This document shows positions 1 to 10,560 of a stretch of 64,000 nt of DNA, one piece after another. A program made the translations under genes and the position numbers. Source of the stretch: Anisus vortex. Taxonomy: Eukaryota > Mollusca > Gastropoda > Planorbidae. Where the stretch lies: the NCBI GenBank assembly GCA_949126835.1, contig OX421506.1:19852426-19916425 (forward strand). Reading direction: 5' to 3'. The first letter of the stretch is position 1; each line of letters opens with the position of its first letter. The notes beneath the pieces were generated by a model. It did not search any database and was not told the origin of the DNA. It saw only the letters and a program-made list of their open reading frames with translations.

Positions 1-774
1 TTTTCAGTTTTCGCGCCAAAAAAAAAAGAATTAATTTGTCTCATTTTTTTTTTTTATTTATTTCCACAAATCAAATACTAGTGTTAGGTAAGAACAAATG
101 TATGTTAAGTTTACCATTTTTAGCCATTTTGAAACTATTTTTATGTTTGTATCCTTTAGAATTTTTAATAGGTCTTATATTATATCGAATTTACTATAAC
201 TACTAAATGTGGGGATAACTTAGCCAGCCCATTTTAGATAGATTACTTTAGGTGTCTAACATGTCCCATTTGCATTATTAGTTTGCCTTAGTTTACTTAA
301 AAACGCAATGGCAATAATCGGACGGAATGAAACCAGAGGAAATAAACCTACAAATGATTTCATGGACTGACATATTGATTTTAAAACGCAGCTGATTGTA
401 TTTGCAGAGTAGTTCGATCTGAAATTCATTGAACTTAAAGTTGATTTACAACCATTGAGGGGAAAAAAGCTGTTAGCGCTGGGAGTACCAAGAAAGAGGT
501 GCAGACAACGAACAATCGATGATTATGAATGCCATTCCAGAAAATGTTCTCAGTTTATAGGAAAAAAAACGTTGCAATAAAGTTATCCTTCGTGTTTTTA
601 TTTGCATACGATTATAAGGAATCTTTGTTGTCATCTGTAATCTTTAGTCATACTCGTAACAGGAGTCACCTGACGGATGAAACTAGTAGTTCGTGTATAT
701 CTCTCAAGGTCACAAAACATAAACTTGATAAAAAAAATATAGGTCATCAGTGCTACAGCAGTAGACAATGTATT

Positions 775-1005
775 AAAAGTACATGTTGCACTAAACTTTT
801 AAACTTTCCTTACAAACTCACAGTGCCCTCAATGGCGGGGGGCAGAGGGAGGCATATGCGGGGGCGACACTTCCCGGGGGGAGGGCGGTAAATGTAGTCT
901 AAATATAGCAAATATAGCACTAAACAAGCAGTTGTAGTATGCAAGGGGGCGGCGCTGAAACTACATAAGTTTGTAAGGGCTCTGCAGACTCATATAGGCA
1001 ATAAT
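775..1005 (-). repeat. Dispersed repeat, copy A (inverted relative to 29.3 kb)
   Basis: The segment from the G-rich block (GGGGGCGACACTTCC near 862) through GCACTAAACAAGCAGTT to GGGGGCGGCGCTGAAACT matches, in reverse complement, the sequence at about 29290-29490. The two copies share most bases over roughly 200 bp, with small indels in the G runs. No coding capacity is seen. The G-rich end with CACTG/CAGTG motifs resembles hAT-type ends, but I could not define a clean terminal inverted repeat or target duplication. Confidence 0.6.
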
Positions 1006-1597
1006 GTTACCGACATCCTTTAAAAAACTGATCCAATCCTATAAGAATATTTGTTTTTGCATATTTTCCGCAGGATCAATATTTTCGATCTGATGTATAA
1101 TAATATTGAAAATGAAAGTGGCAACCTTTGGTTGTATTTCTATGTATTTTTGTTAACTAATAAATGTATTATCATATTATAATCATATTAGGCATATAAG
1201 CTCTATATTGTGTTTTTACCATTGTTTTTTTTTTCTTTTTGTAATTTTTTTTTATCTTAAAAAAAAATGTGATTGGCACGCGAGAATTTTTTAAGAGATT
1301 TTTGTCTTTTGTGGCACAAAATGGTTGCCAACTCCTGGACTAAGACTTACAAAAGCCTTGAACTGCCTACATTCTACTCATACACTTACACAAGTTAACA
1401 TTTTACTTTTAAATCAGTTTAAATTTTAAATGAATATTTTGGACATGCGTGACTATACTCCTAAAGTTAGAAATTGTCGACGTAGGCAAATTAATAATTT
1501 AATATTAGTACCCCTTCCCCACCCCTATTGTATCTGAGTTATATTAACGACAAAAGTATTTGTTGTTGTTTTTTTGTTGTTGTATGTTTTCATATTT

Positions 1598-1660
1598 GTT
1601 AGGACGCAATACTCTTCTTTATAGAAGGAGCGTATGTAATGTATAAGACATAAGAAGATA
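1598..1660 (+). repeat. LINE 3'-end tail, isolated copy
   Basis: The sequence from AGGACGCAATA through CTTCTTTATAGAAGGAGCG to AATGTATAAGACATAAG matches the 3' end of the LINE ending near 10560 and, in reverse complement, the LINE end at about 41840-41910. Only the 3' tail is present, so this is a severely 5'-truncated LINE or a SINE carrying the same tail. It serves as a reference copy without the GGC insertion seen at 10551. Confidence 0.6.
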
Positions 1661-2049
1661 TTTATTATCGAATCTAAATCGGGACAAAATTTTGTAAAAT
1701 TACGCAACATTCGTAAAAAAAAAAATTGCCAGATCTTCAAGTTTGGTTACAGTTACGCATACATCTTACAAATCTTACCTAGATTTTGACTTTTTTTTTG
1801 TCGCCCTGGACTTGACTTGGCAGTCTCAGGACCGACTTCCCAGGCACAGGGAATTACTAAATCTATCGTCATGTTAAATCGTGTATATGCCATAATTACA
1901 CCTGCTAACAATGTGTTACCAGCACTTTAATAAAATTACCTAAAATATTTGTTTTTGTTTAAACTACGACATATTTAATTTAGTGAAACAAATAATTGTC
2001 AACAGCAGATTAGCCAAATCAAAGAAGAAATAGTTCACATAGTCCAAAC

Positions 2050-2757
2050 TATAGGAATGTTAAAAAAACGGTTTTTCTTCAAAACCGGTTTTCGTTTCCA
2101 TAAAACCGATTTAAAACCGGATTTCGCCCCCCTCCCCTCCCGCGCGAAATGTTACAAATCACAGGCCGGAAAAGCCAAATGTTTGTAGGTATATTTGAAA
2201 AATAGTTCAAACTTAATTAGTGTTTGCAGAGACTATAATCATAATAATAGTCTATGGTGTTTGCGGGGCATTCAAAAGGTTTATTTGTGGGATTATGATT
2301 AATTATAATACAATATAATTTTGTACACTTTACCAAAAAATTCTTTAGAAGTAAAACAAAATCTGGGCTAATTGATTAAAAGATGAGCCTTAAAGTAGTT
2401 AAAGTAAGAAGATTCATGTTAATTGTAACTGTAACTTAGCATTTGGTTTGATGTTGTTTTTATCGCAAGCCATAGTTGGTATTTGGAAAAAAAGAAACAC
2501 AATATCTAAGACTAATTAGTGTTAGCAAGGCATTTTAAGAATTCTTTTGTGCGAATCCAACATTATTTTTTTTAATATGTCCATCAGAACAAAAATACAA
2601 CATCAAAAGGGTGTGCTACTTGAAGTAATGATTACCTTCCAACCAACAAACCGAAAGTAATGATTACCTTCCAACCAACAAACCGAATGCCGGTTTTGAA
2701 AATCAAAAATGGTTTTCGATTTTAAAACCGGAATCCGGTATTCGTTTAACATCCCTA
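2050..2757. mobile_element. Non-autonomous hAT-like element, 708 bp, 8-bp TSD
   Basis: The exact 8-bp direct repeat GTCCAAAC lies at 2042-2049 and 2758-2765. Inside it the ends are inverted: the right end read in reverse starts TAGGGATGTTAAACGAATAC, and the left end reads TATAGGAATGTTAAAAAAAC. Both are followed by runs of AAAACCGG-type motifs. An 8-bp duplication with TAGGGATG ends fits the hAT superfamily. Near the right end a 32-bp segment (AATGATTACCTTCC...) is tandemly duplicated at about 2625-2690. No transposase is encoded. Confidence 0.75.
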
Positions 2758-2765
2758 GTCCAAAC

Positions 2766-3243
2766 AATTCCATGTTTAAAGAAAATAATTTAATTTTAAA
2801 TGACCAAAACTAAACCTTGGAATACATTCTCTTATTTATTCAAAACAAAGCTTTGAACGAGGCTATATTATTGAATTTATCATATAAAAATATACAATGG
2901 CCTACCTTCAAGTACAATATAATATATTACACAACTAAATGACTGCTAGACTAGAAGCTAGATTATATGCCTACAACTAAACTAAAGAATGAATTCATAG
3001 TTTAGTCGAAAGGTTAAAATAGCTACCGGGTAATTTCTCGAGAAACAATATTATCTCGAAAAATGTGTGAGCTGATTAGATTATACATCTTGCCATTAAC
3101 ATATCTTTTAATTGACCCAATAAGCAGAAAGACAAGGCAGGTCGGTTGGAAGGAAAGCAAACAAGTTTCTAGAAGTATAAATTATGCCCAAGCATTAAAA
3201 TAAAGGTAGGGCATTTTGTAGGCAGCAGGTAGGTAAGGGGGTG
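2766..3243. other. Spacer, no gene seen
   Basis: AT-rich DNA between the hAT-like element and the first minisatellite block. I see no coding or structural signal here. Confidence 0.6.
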
Positions 3244-3516
3244 GGAGGTTGTTAATGTTATGTTGGTAGGTATGCAAGTATAATGTACCAGTATGACGTT
3301 AGTTATGTTGGTAGGTATGCAGGTAGAATGTACCAGTATGAAGTTAGTTATGTTGGTAGGTATGCAAGTATAATGTACCAGTATGACGTTAGTTATGTTG
3401 GTAGGTATGCAAGTATAATTGACCAGTATGAAGTTAGTTATGTTGGTAGGTATGCAAGTATAATTTACCAGTATGAAGTTAGTTATGTTGGTAGGTATGC
3501 AGGTATAATGTAGGCC
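3244..3516. repeat. 45-bp minisatellite, block 1 (about 6 copies)
   Basis: Tandem units of 45 bp follow the pattern ACCAGTATGAAGTTAGTTAT, GTTGGTAGGTATGCAAGTAT, AATGT. Variants are GACGTT for GAAGTT and AGGTA for AAGTA. The unit length is a multiple of three and has no stops in several frames, so open frames on both strands (for example 3283-3513 plus and 3169-3621 minus) are by-products. The block ends where the foldback element begins, and the same unit resumes at about 6433. Confidence 0.9.
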
Positions 3517-3707
3517 TGAATCACTGTAAATTTGGCAACGGTAAATTCGCCAACGGTATTTTCGGCAAGGTAATTTTGGCAACGGTAAATTCGGCAACGG
3601 TAATTTCGGCAAAACGATCAAAGCGGTGATTTTGGCAACGGTAAATTTGGCAAACTTAACATATCCACTGTTTTTATTGACCGTATTGGTAGAACTACAC
3701 TCTAGTC

Positions 3708-3902
3708 CGGGGTGGGCAACCTACGGTATGCGTGTTAGACTTGGCACGCAGTATGGTTTTAAATTTCACGTGAAAGAACAACAAAAAGAAGTTTAAGTAT
3801 CTTCTGCATGAAAAGAGCAGGATGACATTAAGGCCGTTGGAACCCTGAAAGATTTAGAAATGCTACTTTGGCACACTATTATCTAAAAATGGCCAACCCC
3901 TG
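3708..3902. mobile_element. hAT MITE, 195 bp, TSD CTCTAGTC
   Basis: The direct repeat CTCTAGTC lies at 3700-3707 and 3903-3910. The left end is CGGGGTGGGCAACC; the right end read in reverse is CAGGGGTTGGCCA, a typical hAT terminus (CAGGGGTNGGCAA). There is no coding capacity. Related sequence with GCGTGCCA / TGGCACGC motifs recurs at about 5270-5330, 6190-6235 and 62363-62564, so this is a local MITE family that lies within both arms of the foldback element. Confidence 0.75.
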
Positions 3903-4197
3903 CTCTAGTCTACTAAATAAAGCTAATGGCACGAAATGGAGTTAGCAATATAGAAAGTGCCTGATTTGTGACCTGTTTGCAATAGCGTAACATGAGGAAG
4001 GCGGAGGAGATGGGCCCCAGTCGTTGACTTTATGAGACGTGCTAAAATGACACTAAAAATTTATGTATAAAGTAAACAAATTAGGTAACAAAAAATAGTA
4101 AATTAGTTCGTTTGACTAAAAATTAAATTTAAGAAAAACTTTTACGTTATTTAACAAATGCATACAGAAGAAGGAACATTTAAATAATGTAACCCCT

Positions 4198-4395
4198 CCC
4201 CCCCCCCCCCCCCCCGTCTATAGCACAAGGAAACAAGGCAAGGCAATATTACGTAAACACCAGAATGAGACTCGCCGTGATAACAAAAGCAAACGTAAGC
4301 CCCTCCCTCCTCCGTCTCACCACCCCGTCTCCCCACCCCGTCTCCCCACCCCCGTCTCCCCATCCCCGTCTCCCCAACCCCGTCTCCCCACCGAT
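4198..4395. repeat. C-rich low-complexity tract
   Basis: A homopolymeric C run near 4198-4215 is followed by CCCGTCTCCCCA-type microsatellite units at about 4318-4392. The minus-strand open frame across it (4151-4363, glycine-rich) is a composition artefact. Confidence 0.8.
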
Positions 4396-5024
4396 TAAAT
4401 TGTTAGTGACCAGCTTGGTAGCACCAGGCTAAGCAGTGAAAACGAAAAGAGGTTGGGGGGGCGGTATTCGTTTAAATTCTTTTTTAATCCCAGAACATTG
4501 TTTTTGCTAGTTAGACAAATCAGTATTTCTATCAAAACATTGATAATGATATTGGATTTCATTTAATTATTACAATTTTGAAAAAATAATTGAGTTCTTT
4601 TCTTATATATTTAAATTATATTGCAAACGAAAGTTGTAAATAAAACATTTGATAGGTAGCCTAATAAATTGTATGAAGTACTTTCAATGTTTTAACCAAT
4701 TTACTTAGGCTATAAGGCACATTTAGCTACAAATCTCTTGTAAGTTATCGAGGTTTCTATGTCATATATAGCCAACTATATGTATTGTTGTAGTCATATA
4801 TGTCTAAGTAATGTATACTTGTATCGTTATAACATAGAAGGTACAAGGTTTAAAACTCCAAAGACAAAAGGTAGCCTACTGATTGACGGCAAATGGAATG
4901 TGATCAAATGTTTTATGGTGGCCAAGTGTTCCCCCCCCCCCACACACACACACTCAACAACCTGTGTTGAGAGAATAGGCCTATAGGTCAGCAAAGTAAT
5001 TCTTTAACTCTCATTGAAGTAACC

Positions 5025-6255
5025 GGTCAAGAACATTCGCGTACCACTGTGTTCGTTTTTGCCTACCTTGACCTTTGCCGAGTCGTAACGTAAGTGGGGG
5101 GGGGGAGAGAGAAACGCCGAGGCTGGGGAAGGGGTACATTTGGCGCCTATTTAAAATGTTTGTCTTTGATAATTCGATGACGTTAAATTAAATAACGTGC
5201 CAAAGTGCTCCTAAATGTTAGCCTATCATGCTCTTTTCACCATTTTGGTGGTCTTTCATGTGCCATTTAAAAACGCTCTGCGTGCCAAGTATGGCACGCA
5301 ATGCATAGGTTGCCTATCCATGGACTAGAGTGTAGTCTAACCAAAAGACTTAAAAAGCGGGTTAGAGTCGAAAGCCCTAAAATTCACCAATTCATAACAT
5401 TTCTGTTTAGTCTACTTTTTTCTCTTTCTGGGAGTAAGTCTACTCTCCCGCCATACTGTTTCCACATCTCTGTCTTGTTCATCAAATTGATATGAAACAT
5501 GTTGATTATATACGAATAAAAATGATAAAAAGATACTACTAGGCATCTATATTTATATTATTTAAATACAAGTATCCTAAGCAAAAAATGTAAATATAAA
5601 AGACAAATTTTATAAATTATTGCGTGAATATTTTTACAATAAAATCAAATATAAATGTATTGACATAAAGAATAACTTTTAACTAGCAACAAAAAAAACG
5701 TCTCCTTGACCCCATAACCCCGCCCTCCCCACCACACCTTTTTTTCCTGCTGTAGCCTGGGGTCACTAATATTTGAATTGGCAGAACTTCGTAAGGGGAG
5801 TCGGGTAAGTACTTACGATGGTCTTGGTCGGGGGCGGGAGGGGAGGGGGGCATTCTACGTTGGCTCTTGTTTACACAACCGGTAGCCTATCATACTATGT
5901 AGGGGTGGAGGTCAGGTAGTCAGAGTTACGTAATATCGTAGGGGAGACAAACGTAAGCTTTGATGCGTTAAGTCAGATTAGATACCTTACACACATAGGC
6001 CTACCTTTACCTTTGCCGAGGCGTAAATTAAGGGGGGGGGAGAAACGCCGGGGCTGGGGAAGGGCTACATTTGGCGCCTATTTCAAATGTTTGTCTTTGA
6101 TCATTAGATGACGTTAAATTAAATAACGTGCCAAAGTGCTCCTTAATGTTATCATGCTCTTTTCATCATTTTGGTGGTCTTTCATTTAAAAACGATCTGC
6201 GTGACAATTATGGCACGCATTGCATAGGTTCATGGACTAGAATGTAGTCTAAGCA
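5025..6255 (+). repeat. Direct duplication inside the foldback element
   Basis: The segment of about 300 bp at 5030-5340 (TTTGCCGAG, GGGG run, AACGCCG, GGCGCCTATTT, GACGTTAAATTAAATAACG, GTGCCAAAGTGCTCC) recurs in the same orientation at about 5995-6255 with scattered differences and small deletions. The spacing is roughly 950 bp. Both copies end in the hAT-MITE sequence followed by GGACTAGA-TGTAGTCTAA. No protein-coding signal is present. Confidence 0.65.
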
Positions 6256-6432
6256 ATACTTTTAATAAAAACAGTGGATATTATATGATTGCCGATTTTA
6301 CCGTTGCCAATTTTACCGCTTTGCGTGTTTTGCCGAATTTACCTATTCCGAAATTACCTTTGCCAAAATTACCTTGCCGAAAATACCGTTGACGAAAATA
6401 CCGTTGCCAAATTTACCGAGCACCGTAGGCCT

Positions 6433-6574
6433 ACCAGTATGAAGTTAGTTATGTTGGTAGGTTTGCAGGTATAATGTACCAGTATGAAGTTAGTTATGTT
6501 GGTAAGTATGCAAGTATAATGTAGGCTACCAGTATGAAGTTAGTTATATTGGTAGGTATGCAAGTAGGCCTATA
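6433..6574. repeat. 45-bp minisatellite, block 2 (about 3 copies)
   Basis: The same 45-bp unit as block 1, resuming right after the foldback element. Unit 2 carries GTAGGCTACC where the consensus has GTACC (6521-6530). Unit 3 carries AAGTAGGCCTATA where the consensus has AAGTATA (6563-6574). The block stops at a TATA immediately before the terminal inverted repeat of the next insertion. Confidence 0.85.
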
Positions 6575-7169
6575 GACCTTTTCATTTTATTAATTATTCC
6601 AAAAAAGAGGTCAATGTCTACGCATGCGCAGTCGCTAGGGGGCAGAAGTTGTCAATTAAACCTTCTTCGCCTTGTTATTTTACTGGGGACCTAGTGGTTT
6701 TTAGGCGTAATTATATTAGCTTTTCATTTTACAAAAAAACTAATTCATAAAAACTTTATACCCAGAAGCTAGGGAGCGAACTGTACTTTTCTTTTACCCT
6801 TTGAACCAGTTTTTAACCCAAAAAACATTTATTATACATTCTAGGCCTAATGCGTCTATGGCTCTATGGTTACCATGATGGCCATGGGCATGTCACCATG
6901 TTAATACAGATTGGCGTCGAGCGATCAGTAAATCGTCTTTAAGCCTAAGCATACAAAAAAAATGTAACATAGTTATATATTTATAAAGCTTTGTTTGTGT
7001 TGAAGTATCAACGCGTAGGCTTTATTGTATTAAGTTATTATTTGTAGCAATAGAAATCGTAACTTTTAATTAATGGGTATTTTTATATTTTATTTTTTTT
7101 ATCGTTCGATTTCGATGTCACAAAAGAACCTTGAAACTTGAAAAGCCAAAGTTAAGCTCATCACAGTTT

Positions 7170-7450
7170 GATTCTGAAAAGGCCTAGGTCTATGTCCCAT
7201 AGGCCTATGCTATTGAAATAGTATTGTTTGACTTAATTTGTTCTGGGGTTTTATCGTTAAAATATTGTATGTAGAAGTAGTTAAGCGGGATTATAACATA
7301 TTAGGCCTATATAGTTTAGTAGGCCTAGACCTAGCTATAGGCTATATATTATAGGCCCTAATAGGCTAAGCTAAAGTAGCCTAAAGGCCTATATAAATTA
7401 TAAATATAGGCTTATGGCTTATAGGCTTATAGGATAGGCCTATAAAAGCT
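7170..7450. repeat. TAGGCCTA-motif-rich tract, left
   Basis: TAGGCCTA, TAGGCTA and TAGCCTA occur many times in under 300 bp, separated by short AT-rich spacers. The tract abuts the 5' end of the LINE. No coding, tRNA-like or tandem-unit structure explains it. See the findings for evidence that such motifs arise by insertion at TA. Confidence 0.7.
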
Positions 7451-8142
7451 AAATTATTAAATGGCTCTAAGTCATCACCAATAACTGTAAACTCAGGAGT
7501 TCCACAAGGAACTGTTCTAGGACCCCTACTATTTCTAATTTATATTAATGATCTGCCAAACTGCATCAACACAGGAACAAAAGTAAGATTATTTGCCGAT
7601 GATTGCATAATTTATAGAATAATTAAGACAGGAAAAGATAGTGAACTCCTACAAAAAGACCTAGATGAACTACAAAAATGGGAATCAAACTGGAGTATGT
7701 CTTTTCACCCAGAAAAATGCCAACTAATAAGGGTATCCAAGAAAAAGAAACAAATAATAGCAAACTACTTCATTCATGGTAAAGAACTAACTCAAACTAA
7801 CAATGCGAAGTATCTAGGAGTAATAATAAATGATAAGTTATCTTGGAACCCTCATATTGATGAAGTAATAAAAAATCAAACAAAACTTTAGGATTCATAA
7901 AAAGGAACTTTTACAAATGTAATAAGAACATAAAACTAAAATGCTATCTCACATTAGTTAGGCCTATACTAGAATATGCAGCATCTGTATGGGACCCATC
8001 AACTAAAGAAAACATAAAAAAATTAGAACAAATTCAAAAAAGAGCTGCAAGGTTCATAACTAGCGAATATTCCCAATTAACAAGAGTAACACCATTAGTC
8101 AAATCATTAAACCTAGAAACACTAGAAGAGAGAAGGGCAAAG
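7450..8142 (+). pseudogene. Non-LTR retrotransposon RT fragment (5' part, split by hAT)
   Basis: Conceptual translation from about 7450 shows the reverse-transcriptase core of a Jockey/CR1-like LINE. It contains GVPQGTVLGPLLFLIYINDL, then the catalytic FADD box (near 7595) followed by CIIYR, and the downstream PEKCQLIRVS and AKYLGVIINDKLSW segments (7697-7891). A one-base frame change after 7888 moves the frame to the thumb-like segment LVRPILEYAASVWDPST. The reading is cut at 8142 by the hAT insertion and continues at 10244. The copy is 5'-truncated, lacking endonuclease and ORF1, and is dead. Confidence 0.85.
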
Positions 8143-10235
8143 CAGTGGCGTAGCTAGAGTAAACGTCACCCGGGGCGGTCCGTTCAAATGTCACCCCCAG
8201 TGACCCCACACGACCCTATGCTGAATGGTTAGGGGTAGCTAAATTTTCATACATGCTCTACTTCTGGCTCTACTTTACTCTACTGATCGGTACGTTACTG
8301 CTTACATGTATGATCCAAGACAAAATCCGAATCCAATACCACAAAATAAATACTTCAAATCCAAAGATTTTTAAAATGCAACTGTTCACTTTCAGAACAT
8401 CTAAATGCAAAACACGGCAATGCACATACCAAAAGAATGTCCTTCGACACTATAGTCCTAGAAGGAATGTCTTCTTGTTTTCATTGTGGCAAACAGGTCA
8501 ATGACATCGTCAAAATCTATTTGTCTTGTAAGCTCGTGTTCATTGGACAGAACAGCCAGATCCGACAATCTCGACTGGCTCATGGTTGACCGGAGGTAAT
8601 TTTTTATAAGTTTCATTATGGAGAAACTTCTTTCACACGATGCCACAGAAAAACATATTGTCAGAAAGAATCTTAGAGTCAGCGTAAGATATGGCAATGA
8701 TTCAACAAAGTCCCACTTGATGATAAATAAACCGTAGGAATTTCAGTACAGTCCAGTGCTTGGCTTCCTTCAAGTTTATTTCGACTGCTTGTAGGTTTCG
8801 CCTTAAACGTGTTATTTCTAGACAAAGGTCTTCTTCAGACAGCTCATCATACACGGCTGTGAGCTTGGTAACAGACAACTGTATTTCTTCGTCGTTGGCA
8901 CAAATAATATGGTCTGGCTGAACGGCAGAAAAAGTCAGCAAAATGTCATTCACTGCCTTTCCTCTCGTATCTAACTCCATATGAAAACGGTCCAGACACT
9001 CTAACATTGCTCTCTTGGTCTCCTCCTGCAATGACAATCCAGCATTTCTTGCCCCCTCTCCTGGTAATTTTCTCTTTCTTATGATTCTCTTCTCTGTAGG
9101 GATATCAAGTTCTTCACATTTCGCAAGTGCCTGCTGGACGACATTGTCATTAACCTTCGTACGCTGCTGTTCCAAAAATACCTTGAGAGCCCTTAGTTTG
9201 GTTGCAAGTAATACCTGGTGTTTGCATGTACTTCTGTGCTAAGTCGACTTCTTGTAAAACGTCACCCCAAGAAAAACAAGAACGAAATTAAAGAAAAGTT
9301 GCATATAGCTGGCAACAGATTGTGCGCAGCGCCTCTTGTCTCCACGCTTTCTTGGACATCACACAGAGCTTCAATGTCTTCCACAAACTGGTTAAACTTC
9401 TGTATCACTGGCTTCACTGCATCAGCATGTGCACTCCAGAGAGTTGTGGACAGTCTCTTCACTGTTAGACCTGTGTATTTCACTAGTACATCCCAGCGAT
9501 GGTCGACAGAGCAAAAAAAGTGTACAGCGCCACAAGACTTCAAAAAAACGTTACACAAGACGGACTGTTAGCAAACGAATGTTTGCCACAAAGGTTCAAA
9601 TAATGATTGGAACAAGGTACAAAAATTGCCTTCGGATTAATGTCTTTGATCTTTTGTTGTACACCACCTTGGATTCCAGCCATGCTTGCTGCATTATCGT
9701 ACCCTTGACCGCGACATAACTGAATATTCACGCCTTCCTTTTCTAGTTTCTCGAGGATATCGCCAGTCAATGCAGTAGCATACTACCTGACTGTCTGTTC
9801 TTTGCTGGAGTCTGACAAGATGTGCTCTTAACGCCACATCGTAGTGAGATAACAATTCAACAAGCTCCAAGAAGTTACCTTTGTATAATGATGACGCATC
9901 CTCTCGATGTCCTCTAACTGACAGGTTCTGTCGTGCAAGGAAAAGTATCACATCTAAAACTCTGTGCAGAATGTCTCTGAACTTCTTTTTCTTTTTCTCC
10001 ACCAGGGAAATGGTTGCTGCATCGATGGTTGTTTGCAGCTGGAGTCCTGAAGCCAGTGTTTTCCACTTTTCCATGCACGACAGATGATCCTTTGATTGTT
10101 CATGACTATTTCAGTCTATTTTCGCACCTTAGTCTGGCTGAAAAATTTTGTTGGAGGTGACAATTTGTCACCCCCCAATAGCTGTCACCCGGGGCGGTCC
10201 GCCCCCCTCGCCCCCCCCCCTTAGCTACGCCACTG
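8143..10235 (-). mobile_element. hAT transposon (ZMYM1-like), 2093 bp, TSD GGGCAAAG
   Basis: The terminal inverted repeat CAGTGGCGTAGCTA is perfect over 14 bp at both ends. The 8-bp target duplication GGGCAAAG is exact (8135-8142 and 10236-10243). Just inside each end lies a subterminal copy of GTCACCCGGGGCGGTCCG, in the same orientation at both ends (about 8166 and 10185). The transposase remnant reads on the minus strand. The insertion splits the LINE frame; rejoining the LINE sequence across it is continuous. Confidence 0.93.
8458..10074 (-). pseudogene. hAT transposase remnant, ZMYM1/DUF4371-like
   Basis: Broken minus-strand frames run in family order. At 10074-9694 is a segment with TIDAATISLVEKKKKKFRDIL and LDVILFLARQNLSVRGHRED, typical of the DUF4371 region of ZMYM1-like hAT proteins. 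At 9770-9540 is LCRGQGYDNAASMAG followed by VPCSNHYLNL, part of the RNase H-like catalytic fold. At 9558-9262 and 9175-8702 lie the insertion domain and helical part. At 8697-8458 is the C-terminal hAT dimerisation region (SVASCERSFSIMKLIKNYL). The N-terminal TTF/BED zinc finger is absent, since only about 160 bp remain before the terminus. Several frameshifts and stops separate the pieces, so it cannot be active. Confidence 0.88.
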
Positions 10236-10243
10236 GGGCAAAG

Positions 10244-10560
10244 AGTAAAGTAGTAATAATACATAAGGCATTAAACTCTAATTTAGAAATACAACACAAT
10301 AACAATATGTTGCAAATCTCGGATAAACATAAAGATAGAAACACTTTCCTTGTCCCTTATGCGAGAACAAATGCATATAAGTACTCTTTCTTCCCGAGTG
10401 GCATTCGGGCATGGAATGGGTTGCCTGAACAAACCAGGAAAACCAGTAACTTAACATCATTTAAGACATCAATAAAAATGCAAGACTAGACTCGGACCAG
10501 GGATGAGCGTAGGACGCAATAATCTTCTTTATAGAAGGAGCGTCTGTAATGTAGGCTATA
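10244..10560 (+). pseudogene. Non-LTR retrotransposon 3' part (resumes after hAT)
   Basis: Continues the LINE interrupted at 8142: [15 protein letters not shown], then FLVPYARTNAYKYSFFPSGI and AWNGLPEQTRK, ending at a stop near 10489. The 3' untranslated tail AGGACGCAATAATCTTC ... GGAGCGTCTGTAATGTA ends at about 10560. The terminal region is shared, in reverse orientation, with 41840-42290 (same protein segment and tail) and with the tail at 1598. Here the tail reads GTAGGCTATAAG where the other copies read GTATAAG. Confidence 0.85.

Larger units (their letters stand above)
1..2049. other. Intergenic, no gene seen
   Basis: No open frame here has codon structure, homology or splice context that I can defend. 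The longest (529-891, plus) runs through repeat sequence. The stretch is AT-rich and holds a dispersed-repeat copy (about 775-1005) and a LINE-type 3' tail (about 1598-1660), listed separately. An 8-bp target duplication of the next element ends at 2049. Confidence 0.7.
3518..6424. mobile_element. Foldback-type element with repeat-built inverted arms
   Basis: The element sits in the 45-bp array and is flanked by the direct repeat GTAGGCCT (3510-3517 and 6425-6432). Its arms are inverted copies of each other. The left arm iterates GGCAACGGTAAATT-type units of about 15 bp from 3525 to 3655; the right arm iterates the complement (CCGTTGCCAAATTTACC) from about 6285 to 6415. The inverted similarity extends inward through TATCCACTGTTTTTATT and a hAT MITE to roughly 3790 and 6150. 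No transposase was found. Long arms built of tandem repeats define foldback elements and resemble non-autonomous Mutator-like elements. Because the duplication overlaps a common TAGGCCTA motif, its exact length is uncertain. Confidence 0.7.

Noticed and set aside
4151..4363. Glycine/arginine-rich minus-strand frame
   Set aside because: It lies on a C homopolymer and a CCCGTCTCCCCA microsatellite. No other support.
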